The translations under genes and the position numbers were made by a program. Below the pieces are notes generated by a model, which saw only the letters and a list, made by a program, of their open reading frames with translations, was not told where the DNA came from and did not search any database. A DNA stretch of 64,000 nucleotides, from assembly GCF_000420065.1 (NCBI RefSeq), contig NZ_ATUF01000004.1, positions 1-64,000 on the forward strand. The letters are read 5' to 3'. This document shows, piece after piece, positions 1 through 9,785 of the stretch. Position 1 is the stretch's first letter, and each line of letters opens with the position of its first letter. Source of the DNA: Varibaculum cambriense DSM 15806 (GTDB lineage: Bacteria > Actinomycetota > Actinomycetes > Actinomycetales > Actinomycetaceae).

Positions 1-55
1 TTCGGTCTTTGATACTACGCCCTGGGACTTAATGAAGCCCATGTTAGGCGATACT

Positions 56-131
56 TGGCGCCCCCGACAGGAATCGAACCTGCAACCTCGGGATTAGAAG
101 GCCCTTGCTCTATCCTTTGAGCTACGGGGGC
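56..131 (-). tRNA. tRNA-Arg (anticodon TCT), CCA encoded
   Basis: Read on the minus strand, the sequence folds as a tRNA. The acceptor GCCCCCG pairs with CGGGGGC. The D-arm is GCTC/GAGC, the anticodon loop is CTTCTAA, the T-arm is GCAGG-TTCGATT-CCTGT, and a G discriminator is followed by genomic CCA (56-58). Anticodon TCT reads AGA arginine codons. One oddity: the anticodon stem AGGGC/TCCCG has only three Watson-Crick pairs, with A27 opposite G43 and C31 opposite T39. All other arms are intact, so it is probably functional, but the stem is weaker than usual. Confidence 0.93.
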
Positions 132-287
132 TGGTTGTTCCTCAAGTTTATCGAGAAATCTCTCGGGTGCTAATTCCTTGTCCCCAGGGGCAGATAATCC
201 TCCTTTTTCCTGGTGGCAAAGATTTATTTTTCGAAAATCGCGCGGCGCCTTTGCAACATGGTGAGGTAACCAACACTAGGAGGAATC

Positions 288-977
288 ATGAGCAAAGCAA
301 ATATTGAGGTTACCTTTACCGGCTGGGTAGCAACTGCCCCCACTTTTCACCGTCCCGACCCGACTAAACCCGAAAAGGCGCTCAGTACCTTCCGGGTGAT
401 GCACACCCCCTTTTCTCGAGATAATCAGGGGAAATGGCAAAAAGGGGAATCACTCGCGGTTCGGGTAAAAGTTTGGGGGTGGGGCGCGCACTATGTCTCC
501 CGCTCGATTCGGGTGGGGGATCCAATTATTGTTTGCGGACGTTTGATCCGCTCTAAATGGCAGGACAAGGAACAGGCTACCCACTATGGGTTAGAGTTAA
601 CCGCCTCTTCCTTGGGTCATGACCTGACTATGGGGGAGTCTAACTTTGTGCGGATGGTAGGCGCGCTGCCGAAACGGGGGAACTTCGCTACCCCCAGTAA
701 AGAAGAGGAGGGCTCCCTGGCTGATCCCGAGGGCGAGTTTGAGACCTCCCCGACAGCAAAGTCCGCGGAAACAGCTTCCAAAGAGGCGGAAGCTGCTAGA
801 GCTGAGGGCGATCCGGTAATCGCTGATCCTAACACCGGAGAGATCCTGGCGGCGGGGACAGGAACTACCTCCGGGAACCACCTGCCCGCGCCTTCGGAAG
901 AAAGCGCCGCGGAAAGCACCCTAGACCCGGAAGGGGAATATATTTTAGAGACTACTTTCCGCGGAGAGGCCGCCTAG
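288..977 (+). CDS. ssb: Single-stranded DNA-binding protein (SSB-like, OB fold)
   Basis: A 229-residue protein whose first ~120 residues look like an SSB OB fold: it opens with a short N-terminal strand (MSKANIEVTFTGWVA) followed by FRVMHTPFSRD, a central VRVKVWGWGAHYVSRSIRVG segment and VCGRLIRSKW. The rest is an acidic, Ala/Glu/Pro-rich tail of low complexity, as SSB tails are, though it does not end in the classical DDDIPF tip. AGGAGG lies 5-6 bases before the ATG and fixes the start. Expected role: binding ssDNA in replication or repair. Many actinobacteria have two SSB paralogues, and the missing canonical tip suggests this is the accessory one (inference). The gene stands alone on the plus strand after the tRNA. 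Confidence 0.8.
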   Translation: MSKANIEVTFTGWVATAPTFHRPDPTKPEKALSTFRVMHTPFSRDNQGKWQKGESLAVRVKVWGWGAHYVSRSIRVGDPIIVCGRLIRSKWQDKEQATHYGLELTASSLGHDLTMGESNFVRMVGALPKRGNFATPSKEEEGSLADPEGEFETSPTAKSAETASKEAEAARAEGDPVIADPNTGEILAAGTGTTSGNHLPAPSEESAAESTLDPEGEYILETTFRGEAA

Positions 978-1058
978 TCGCGCGGGGGTTCGCTTTGCCT
1001 TTTTAACTCCACTATTCTGGGTATTAGAAACAATACCGTCTGGCAGAAAGTGGCAGCA

Positions 1059-2741
<1,683 letters not shown>

Positions 2742-2787
2742 TGGAGACAAAACCCAGATAAACAAGCTACAGGAACAGGGATAGCAA

Positions 2788-4965
2788 ATGAGCGAGAGCC
2801 AAGATCAGTTGCAAGAACTGGCGTGCGCCTACGGAGTCGCGATTGACTACTGGGATTATTCCGGGATTCACCGCATAGTTTCCGATGAAACACTGCGCGC
2901 AGTCCTCAGGGCCATGGATATTGATGCCGATACGCCTGCGCAAGTGGCGGCCTCGCTAAAAATGGTTGAGGAGCGTCCTTGGCGACGAGTACTTCCCGAA
3001 TGCATCGTTACTCGCAATGATGACAACTATTGGGTGCGAGTACACGTTCCGCACGGTAAATCCGTAAGCGTGACTATGCATTTTGAGGAGGGCGGGTCCT
3101 GGGATTTGCCGCAACTCGATGTGCTAGTGGCGCCCCGGGAAATCAATGGGGTGCTAACCGGAGAAGCCACTTTCAATATCCCTCCGGGGCAACCTTTGGG
3201 CTGGCATCGCTTAACCGCGCAGGTCGAGGGGGATGAACGCCCCTATACCTGTCCGGTAGCGGTAACGCCGGCGCGGCTGGGGATGCCTAACCTGCGCGGG
3301 GGACGTGCCTGGGGAGCGATGAGTCAGTTTTATGCCAATCCTTCGCGAGATTCTTGGGGAATTGGGGACGCGGCAGATTTAGCTACCATCTGTAAGTGGG
3401 TGGCCTCTAAGGGGGCGGATTTCTTACTGATTAACCCGGTGCATGCCTCGCAATTTACCTTCCCCTTAGAAAACTCTCCTTATTTACCCTGTTCGCGTCG
3501 CTTCTGGAATCCGATTTATATTCGCCCCGATGCGATTGCGGAATACCAGGAACTATCTGATAAGAAACGTAAAAAAATTGCGGAGCTACGGGAAAAGGCG
3601 CAGTCGTCGCTGAGCGAAGCGATGCCAGCTGAGCATCCGGGAGTTTCCGGCTCGGGCGCGCACTTCTTCAGCGGTGATTTAATCAAACGCGATCCCGCTT
3701 GGAAGCAGAAACTGGCCGCCCTCGAGATTATTTATCAGGTTCCGCGCTCAGATGAGCGAGAAGCAGATTATCAGCAGTTCTTGGAAGAGCAAGGACCGGC
3801 TTTGGAACAGTTTGCAACCTGGTGTGCTTTGACCGAAAAATACGGTTTAGAGCTGCCCGAAAAGTGGCAGAATCCGGATGCTACCCAGTTTGAAAAATGC
3901 GGGGAGAAGCTACGAAAGCGAGCCGAATTTTTCAAATGGTTGCAATGGCTTTGCTACCGGCAGCTGCGGCAGGCTCACCAGGTGGCTGTGGAATCGGGTA
4001 TGAAGATTGGGGTCATGCACGATCTGGCGGTGGGGGTACACCAGTTGGGCGCCGACCACTGGAGTGACCCGGCGGTTTATGCACCGGGGATTTCAGTGGG
4101 CGCACCCGCCGATATGTATAACCAGTTGGGACAAAACTGGACGCAGCCTCCCTGGCGCCCAGATCGCCTGGAACAGCAAGCCTACGAGCCTTTGCGGCGC
4201 ACGGTAGCGGCGGCCGCCAAAATGGGGGGTGCGTTGCGTATCGACCATATTATGGGGCTGCTGCGCCTATGGTGGATTCCGGAAGGAATGCTGCCTAAAG
4301 ATGGCACCTACGTGCGCTACAACCATCAAGCGATGGTGGGAGTGCTGCTGCTAGAAGCATATCGGAACAACCTGGTGGTAGTGGGCGAAGATTTGGGTAC
4401 CGTGGAGCCTTGGGTACGCGACTACCTGCGCTATCGGGGGATTCTAGGTACCGGGGTACTGTTCTTTGAATTTGATGCGCCCGACCATTTGGTGCCGCCG
4501 GAAGATTATCGGCGCGAACAATTGGCGGCGGTTAATACCCACGATATGCCTCCGGTGGCCGGCTATCTTACTGGTGAAGACCTGCGGATACGAGAATCTC
4601 TGGATCTTTTGGATTCTACTCGCGAGGAGGCCGAGGCCAATCAGGAGCGGGTTTTTGGGGCAGTGCGCCGCGCCCTGATTGAACACGCAGGTCTAGCTGA
4701 AGATGAACGCGATATGGGCGAGATTATTCGCGCCCTGTACCGCTACGTAGCGGCTACCCCCGCCCAGCTGGTGGTGCTGACCCTGGCCGATGCGGTGCAA
4801 GAACAGCTCACTGAGAATCAGCCTGGCACCGAGTTCGAATACCCGAATTGGTGTGTTCCTTTGCGTGATCAAGAGGGAAACACTCGGTTCTTAGAGGATG
4901 TTACCGCTGACCAGTTCGCTAATCAGCTTTTGGAGATGCTAGAGGAAGCAGTGCACCCCGCCTAG
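2788..4965 (+). CDS. malQ: 4-alpha-glucanotransferase (amylomaltase, GH77)
   Basis: A 725-residue GH77 enzyme. The catalytic core shows the nucleophile region ALRIDHIMGLLRLWW, the acid/base region VVGEDLGTVEPW and the third acid in NTHDMPPVAGY. The first ~160 residues are an N-terminal extension typical of actinobacterial and E. coli MalQ. It transfers alpha-1,4-glucan segments between maltodextrins in the cytoplasm, releasing glucose during maltose/glycogen use. The gene follows ettA after 46 bases and may share its transcript. A convergent HAD phosphatase and a PTS EIIB on the opposite strand form a small carbohydrate neighbourhood. Confidence 0.93.
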   Translation: MSESQDQLQELACAYGVAIDYWDYSGIHRIVSDETLRAVLRAMDIDADTPAQVAASLKMVEERPWRRVLPECIVTRNDDNYWVRVHVPHGKSVSVTMHFEEGGSWDLPQLDVLVAPREINGVLTGEATFNIPPGQPLGWHRLTAQVEGDERPYTCPVAVTPARLGMPNLRGGRAWGAMSQFYANPSRDSWGIGDAADLATICKWVASKGADFLLINPVHASQFTFPLENSPYLPCSRRFWNPIYIRPDAIAEYQELSDKKRKKIAELREKAQSSLSEAMPAEHPGVSGSGAHFFSGDLIKRDPAWKQKLAALEIIYQVPRSDEREADYQQFLEEQGPALEQFATWCALTEKYGLELPEKWQNPDATQFEKCGEKLRKRAEFFKWLQWLCYRQLRQAHQVAVESGMKIGVMHDLAVGVHQLGADHWSDPAVYAPGISVGAPADMYNQLGQNWTQPPWRPDRLEQQAYEPLRRTVAAAAKMGGALRIDHIMGLLRLWWIPEGMLPKDGTYVRYNHQAMVGVLLLEAYRNNLVVVGEDLGTVEPWVRDYLRYRGILGTGVLFFEFDAPDHLVPPEDYRREQLAAVNTHDMPPVAGYLTGEDLRIRESLDLLDSTREEAEANQERVFGAVRRALIEHAGLAEDERDMGEIIRALYRYVAATPAQLVVLTLADAVQEQLTENQPGTEFEYPNWCVPLRDQEGNTRFLEDVTADQFANQLLEMLEEAVHPA

Positions 4966-4991
4966 GGCATTCCGGCTATGTGCGCCGGGAG

Positions 4992-5726
4992 TCAGTGGGC
5001 TTTTTCTTCGCCGAGGTAGGGCAGCAGTTCTTGCAAAGTATCGGTTACTAGGTCGGCTCCTGCTTCTGCTAGCGCTGCTCGCTCTTGGCTGGTGGTAACC
5101 GCATAGATTCTGCCGGCTCCGGCCTCGCGCGCCGAGATAACTCCGCTGATGGTATCTTCGATGACGATGCAAGACGACGCGGGTAGCCCCAGGGTTTTTG
5201 CTCCCACCAGGTAGGGTTCCGGGTCGGGTTTGCCGGCACGAATATCTTCTTGGCTAATTACTTTCAAGTTAGCGGGGGTATCTAGCAGCCGCGCGGCTAA
5301 CTGCGCCCACTGTCTCCAGGCGGAGGTGACTAAACATTTTGGCATCTTTAGCTGCATGATTTCGCGAGCCCCAGCAAAGATTCGCGGGGGATCGCGGCGA
5401 ATATCCACATAAGAGCGGGCTTCTAAACCCAGTTTTTCGGGGTCGAGGCCGCTCCAAGGACCGGGTTCACTTTGGAAGACTTCCGGGCCGGGACGGCCTT
5501 TGAAAATCTCCATTTCTTCCTCAGTTATTCGCCATCCTTTCGCATCAAACATGCGCCGATAGGCGGCCAGATGAGTGTGTTCAGAGTCGATCAGGGTGCC
5601 GTCCAGGTCGAGCAGTAGTCCTTTAAAATAAGTGTTTCTACCAGGGGTAGGGCTTGCCTGGTCCTCAGCGGGGGAGGATAGGGGCGGAGTTCTGGGGGCG
5701 TTAGGGGCGTTTTCGAGAGGATACAT
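4992..5726 (-). CDS. HAD-superfamily hydrolase, beta-phosphoglucomutase-like
   Basis: A 244-residue cytoplasmic protein with all HAD motifs. Motif I is LLLDLDGTLIDSE with the nucleophile Asp; motif II is the Ser in VTSAWRQW; motif III is the Lys of GKPDPEPY; motif IV is CIVIEDTISGV. The helical cap between motifs I and II places it in subfamily IA, which includes beta-phosphoglucomutases and small sugar-phosphate phosphatases. The first ~33 residues (Pro/Ala-rich) precede the fold, so the true start may be internal. Next to malQ and a PTS EIIB, a sugar-phosphate substrate is a reasonable guess, but the sequence does not decide between phosphatase and mutase. Confidence 0.8.
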   Translation of the reverse strand: MYPLENAPNAPRTPPLSSPAEDQASPTPGRNTYFKGLLLDLDGTLIDSEHTHLAAYRRMFDAKGWRITEEEMEIFKGRPGPEVFQSEPGPWSGLDPEKLGLEARSYVDIRRDPPRIFAGAREIMQLKMPKCLVTSAWRQWAQLAARLLDTPANLKVISQEDIRAGKPDPEPYLVGAKTLGLPASSCIVIEDTISGVISAREAGAGRIYAVTTSQERAALAEAGADLVTDTLQELLPYLGEEKAH

Positions 5727-5739
5727 ACTGTCGGTGATT

Positions 5740-5970
5740 TTAACGCCGCTTTTCCATTTCGGCAGCTAGTTCATCGGCTACCGGTCCCACTACTACCTGA
5801 ATAGTATGATCGATTTTTACGATCCCAAAGGCTCCGCAAATAGTTAACGCTTCCTCGTCTACCTTTAGTGGGTCTTTTACCGCTACCCGCAGGCAGGTGG
5901 TGCAGGGTTCAATCTCGGTGATATTCTCGGCTCCCCCCAGCCCGGTCACCAGCTGCTCTGCATCTTGCAT
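5740..5970 (-). CDS. Stand-alone PTS EIIB protein, glucose/N-acetylglucosamine type
   Basis: A 76-residue single-domain protein matching the EIIB fold of the glucose family: GLGGAENITEIEPC, then the phosphocysteine loop CTTCLR (Cys23), and GIVKIDHTIQVVVGP. EIIB takes phosphate from EIIA and passes it to sugar bound by EIIC. No EIIC or EIIA gene lies in the window, so its membrane partner is encoded elsewhere. The usual loop is C-x-T-R-L-R; here the first Arg is replaced by Cys26. A GGGGAGGG ribosome site lies just before the start. The HAD gene begins 13 bases downstream, so the two are probably co-transcribed. Confidence 0.82.
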   Translation of the reverse strand: MQDAEQLVTGLGGAENITEIEPCTTCLRVAVKDPLKVDEEALTICGAFGIVKIDHTIQVVVGPVADELAAEMEKRR

Positions 5971-6174
5971 AGTGCCCTCCCCGCCTCTAAAAACTCTATG
6001 AACTTGTCGTGCAGTAGTGAGGTTACCATCAATCTACAAGTAGCTTAGAGGGAATCTAGATGAGCATTGCTCTTACCTGTACTAACGATAAATATGTGTC
6101 TAGTGGATTTTCGGTCACAATGATACGCTTATTAAGCAATAGTCATGAGTAACCGCAAGTTACGGGAAGGTCCT

Positions 6175-9100
6175 ATGCTTAACTTCAATAATCAACCTGG
6201 CACCTTGTCAGCAGAGAAATCAGGCGGCGCGATTCAGCGGTCTGCCAGTTTCCTTAAGAGACTGCTGGTAGTCACCCTATTTTGTGCCTTGAGCTTCATG
6301 CTCTCGGCTCCTTCCTTGGTGCAGGCCGAGGATTTGCAGGAGGGGACGCCGGCAGAGCAACCAAGCACTAATGTGCAGCCGGTAGACACCGCAGCCCCTG
6401 CCAAGCTTATAACCAGTGCAGCACCGGAAAACAAGGCGCCTGCCAAAGCGAATACCCAGGCAGGTGATGGCCTGGAGATCGGACCGGAGATTATTGGGCA
6501 ACCCGTCCGTGCTGCCGCAAATCCGAAAGTTAATCATGTATCTATTGGAGATAAAACCGTTTCTGGAAAATTATCTATGGGATACAACGGGAGGAATAAA
6601 AAAAAGCTAGACTTTACAGTTCATGTCATCGTCGATCGTATAGCAGGTGGAAAAGAAGAAAAAACGGTTAAAGTTCTACACACGACCAGAAGTCAGAACT
6701 GGACGGTTACTTTAGATAGTGAACTTGCAGAGGGCGATAAAGTCACTGTAAAGCAAGAGTATGGTGGCGAAATTTCTGAAGGTGTCGTTCTGGAAGTTAA
6801 GAAAACTTTAGCGGATCAGCATAAAGATGACCTGAAGATGCCGTCTGGAGAAATCTGGATTGAACACCCGAACGCCAACCTTGTAAATAAGGATGAGCAA
6901 GCAGAAGCTATTGAAATGCTGAAGAAAGCTAATCCGGACATTGCGAACGACTTTAACCTTGACAAAATTAAATTCTCTATCGATTACACGGACCATGCCT
7001 ACTACGAAGTGACCTATACCGATGGATCAACCTCCGGAAAAATTGAAGCTCCGGACGTAATAATCAAACAGGTAACGGAAACATCTGTGGCTCCGATAAT
7101 AGGAAAAGTCCAGGTGACAGACGGCCAGATTATCGTTACATTTGCTAAAGAAGTTGCCCAAGGAACAAAATTTAGTTTTGTCAAACATTTTACCGATGGA
7201 GAGGACAGGAATTTTTCCCAAAATGGAAGCTGTATAGTGGACAAATCTGACTCAAAAGAGATGTCTCAAACAGTATCCATTGACGGCAAAAAAGTTACTT
7301 TCCCAATTACGGATAAGGTTGACGATTTAAAACTCGGAAGAGAGTTCGGTATCGTTGTCAAAGAGCCACATAAATTCCGTTCTTGCGCGAAGTCTGAGCC
7401 GGTAATAACAACCCCCGACAAAGTCGCCGTGAGAGATCCTCACAAATTAACGGATGCCGATAGACAAGCCATCGATAAAGCTATTCGAGATGCCAATACG
7501 GTAAATGGCGTATCTAAACTTCCCGATGGAACTGGATTTGTAACCGATCCTGCGTTTATCGAGTTTGATAAAGACGGAAACGTTACAATAATCAGCCCTA
7601 ATGATGTGGAAACTGATTGGGATAATGACGGCAATCCGATATATGCAAAAAATCCTGATGGAACCTATAAAGTAAACGATGGAGCCAAAGTCACTAAATT
7701 CCCTGCTAAAGATCTGGTGAAAAATATTGCACCTAAATCTCCGGCGATTGCGGTAGATACGGATAAGGGTGAAGTAACTATTACCCCACCGGCTTATGAA
7801 AACGCAGGTGATGATACCGACTTGGCGTCCTACACCGTCACCTATAAGGATGCTTCAGGAGCGGAAAAAACCGTCACTGCAACTCGAACCGTAGACGAAA
7901 CTTCCGGTAAGACCACGTGGACATCAGATGGTGCAACGGTTGATGCGAAATCTGGGAAGGTAACCCTGCAGATTAAGGATTTAGCAGTCGGAGCCACCAT
8001 CACGGCAACCGCAAAGGATAATGGCGGCCTCGAAGGTGACACCGATCCGCTCGATTCAGATCCGGCCAGCGAGACGCTCAAAACTGCCACTGTTAGCTAC
8101 GATGCCAACAAAGGCACCGGAGAAATGGAAGGCAAGACCGTAAATAAGGGCACTGAGTATGAGATTCTGCCCAATGCTTTTACGGCTCCAGAGAATGAAA
8201 AGTTTAAGACCTGGCAGATCGGTACAACCGAACACAAAGCAGGAGAAAAAATCCGAGTTAAGGAAAACACCACTATAAAAGCCATTTGGCAGGACATCGA
8301 GGTGACGGTTTCCTATAAAGCTAATGGTGGCAGTAGCAGTATGGATTCTGCGACTATGAAGAAGGGCAGTAAATATACTCTGCTTGAAAGCACCTTCAAT
8401 GCTCCGGATAATACTCAGGAATTTAAAGCCTGGGAAGTCGACGGTCAGGAAAAAGCGCCAGGCACCGAGATCACCGTTGACAAGGACACCGAAGTAAAAG
8501 CCCTCTGGAAGAAGATCAAGGTTAACGTTACCTACGATGGTAACGGTGGTGGAGGCAGCATGACTGCTGCAACTGTGGATAAGGGCAGTGAGTACACGGT
8601 GTTGCCTAACGGTTTCACTGCTCCGGATGACACTCAAGAGTTTGATACTTGGAAAGTTAATGGCCAGAGGGTCGCACCTGGTACTGTCATCAAGCCTGAC
8701 AAGGATACCGTTATCAAAGCTACCTGGAAGAAGATTACTAAGTACAAGGTTACTTTCGATGGCAATGGCGGAACCGGAAAAATGGACGAGGAAACGGTGA
8801 AGAAAGGCGGCAGCTTCAAGCTGCCTGCCAGCAAGTTCGAAGCTCCTAAGAATAAAGAGTTCAAAGGCTGGAAGATAGGCGAGAAGGAATACCAGGTCGG
8901 TGACGAGATCACCGTCGAAGGTAATACCACTGTCACCGCCATCTGGAAAGACATCGAATACAAGGTTACTTTCGATGGCAATGGCGGAACCGGAAAAATG
9001 GACGAGGAAACGGTGAAGAAAGGCGGCAGCTTCAAGCTGCCTGCGAACGGCTTTGCCCCGCCAGCCGGCAAGGAATTCAATGGCTGGCAAATCGACGGTA

Positions 9101-9366
9101 AAACATACAAGGTGGGCGAGAGCATCACCGTTAATGGTGATGTAACGGTTAAAGCTCTCTGGAAGGACAAGCCAGTTCCTCCCTCGACTACTCCGGGTAA
9201 AGACAAGCCTGGTAAACAGGGGAAGTTGCAGCCGCAGAACCCAGCAGCAGGCGGGAACCTGTCGAAGACCGGGGCTAATGGGATGTATTCCCTCTATGGC
9301 TCGCTGCTGCTGCTAGCTACCGGTGGGTTATTTGTAATCAGCCGCCGGCGGCGCGCTCAGCGCTAA
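6175..9366 (+). CDS. Cell-wall-anchored surface protein with InlB B-repeats (LSKTG sorting signal)
   Basis: About 1063 residues. The N-terminus has a basic stretch and hydrophobic core (LKRLLVVTLFCALSF) ending near VQAED, a signal peptide for export. A long mid-region of beta-type, Lys/Asp-rich sequence follows, including a fibronectin-III-like stretch near SPAIAVDTDKGEVTITPP. Then come five InlB/Listeria-Bacteroides B-repeats (8089-9171), a Pro/Lys linker, and a sorting signal: LSKTG, a hydrophobic segment and the tail SRRRRAQR. Sortase would attach it to peptidoglycan, pointing to an adhesin or matrix role. ATG 6175 has GGGAAGG four bases before it; an upstream ATG at 6145 lacks a ribosome site. 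Part of the mid-region (about 6.5-7.7 kb) is AT-richer than the flanks. A strong terminator follows. Confidence 0.85.
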   Translation: MLNFNNQPGTLSAEKSGGAIQRSASFLKRLLVVTLFCALSFMLSAPSLVQAEDLQEGTPAEQPSTNVQPVDTAAPAKLITSAAPENKAPAKANTQAGDGLEIGPEIIGQPVRAAANPKVNHVSIGDKTVSGKLSMGYNGRNKKKLDFTVHVIVDRIAGGKEEKTVKVLHTTRSQNWTVTLDSELAEGDKVTVKQEYGGEISEGVVLEVKKTLADQHKDDLKMPSGEIWIEHPNANLVNKDEQAEAIEMLKKANPDIANDFNLDKIKFSIDYTDHAYYEVTYTDGSTSGKIEAPDVIIKQVTETSVAPIIGKVQVTDGQIIVTFAKEVAQGTKFSFVKHFTDGEDRNFSQNGSCIVDKSDSKEMSQTVSIDGKKVTFPITDKVDDLKLGREFGIVVKEPHKFRSCAKSEPVITTPDKVAVRDPHKLTDADRQAIDKAIRDANTVNGVSKLPDGTGFVTDPAFIEFDKDGNVTIISPNDVETDWDNDGNPIYAKNPDGTYKVNDGAKVTKFPAKDLVKNIAPKSPAIAVDTDKGEVTITPPAYENAGDDTDLASYTVTYKDASGAEKTVTATRTVDETSGKTTWTSDGATVDAKSGKVTLQIKDLAVGATITATAKDNGGLEGDTDPLDSDPASETLKTATVSYDANKGTGEMEGKTVNKGTEYEILPNAFTAPENEKFKTWQIGTTEHKAGEKIRVKENTTIKAIWQDIEVTVSYKANGGSSSMDSATMKKGSKYTLLESTFNAPDNTQEFKAWEVDGQEKAPGTEITVDKDTEVKALWKKIKVNVTYDGNGGGGSMTAATVDKGSEYTVLPNGFTAPDDTQEFDTWKVNGQRVAPGTVIKPDKDTVIKATWKKITKYKVTFDGNGGTGKMDEETVKKGGSFKLPASKFEAPKNKEFKGWKIGEKEYQVGDEITVEGNTTVTAIWKDIEYKVTFDGNGGTGKMDEETVKKGGSFKLPANGFAPPAGKEFNGWQIDGKTYKVGESITVNGDVTVKALWKDKPVPPSTTPGKDKPGKQGKLQPQNPAAGGNLSKTGANGMYSLYGSLLLLATGGLFVISRRRRAQR
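8089..9171 (+). repeat. Five tandem InlB-type B-repeat units within the surface protein
   Basis: Five units of about 72 residues (216 bp), each running from a strand such as YKVTFDGNGG through GxMxxxTVxKG and FxxPxxxEFxxW to a closing AxWKxI. The last two share an 86-bp stretch of identical DNA (8743-8828 and 8959-9044), exactly one unit (216 bp) apart, so they arose by recent duplication or are kept alike by gene conversion. Units 1-3 are more diverged. Confidence 0.9.
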
Positions 9367-9394
9367 TCCCAGCGAAACCCATAACTAAATAACT

Positions 9395-9433
9395 AAAAGC
9401 CGCTCATAAGCAAACCGCTTATGAGCGGCTTTT
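9395..9433 (+). terminator. Intrinsic terminator after the LSKTG surface protein
   Basis: A perfect 17-bp inverted repeat (AAAAGCCGCTCATAAGC, loop AAACC) whose 3' arm ends in TTTT. It begins 29 bases after the stop codon. The AAAA on the 5' side means it could also stop transcription from the other strand. Confidence 0.9.
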
Positions 9434-9785
9434 AGAATTTTGATGAGCTTTCTGGAAATTTTTAAAAAATACCGTGGTGCCTCGTGTCAATTTGAGCGCG
9501 AAAGTTTTTTGGTGCTTCATTGGGTTTGTGGGCGAAGCGGGGGTTAGAGGGTTAGAATAGGAACAAACCCCAGATTAGCTCAAGAAAATATCATGAAAAG
9601 ATCAACACGCCATGACAACACTGACACAATCATTGGCAGACAGACAGCATAGTTCTGCTTATTTATAAATAGCTTTTTAGAATAGGCAATGCTAGATACC
9701 TGATAGGAAGGTATGTGGTGTTGAATAGTTTTAAACATTTTTCAAATCAGCAAAAAATTTTTAGCCTTCGACAAGAAGAAAAAAG
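9434..9785. other. Intergenic region, 352 bp, no gene seen
   Basis: AT-rich spacer between the terminator and the VWA surface gene. It must contain the promoter of the latter, but no convincing -35/-10 pair stands out by eye. A 19-codon frame starting at 9593 has no ribosome site and no recognisable product, and is not called. Confidence 0.5.

Noticed and set aside
8056-9090. 344-codon open frame on the minus strand opposite the B-repeats
   Set aside because: It mirrors the repeat DNA of the real gene, has no start signal and no recognisable product.
8634-9206. 190-codon frame on the minus strand opposite the end of the LSKTG gene
   Set aside because: Shadow of the coding repeat; no start signal or family.
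9593-9652. 19-codon frame before the VWA gene
   Set aside because: No ribosome site and no similarity that I recognise.
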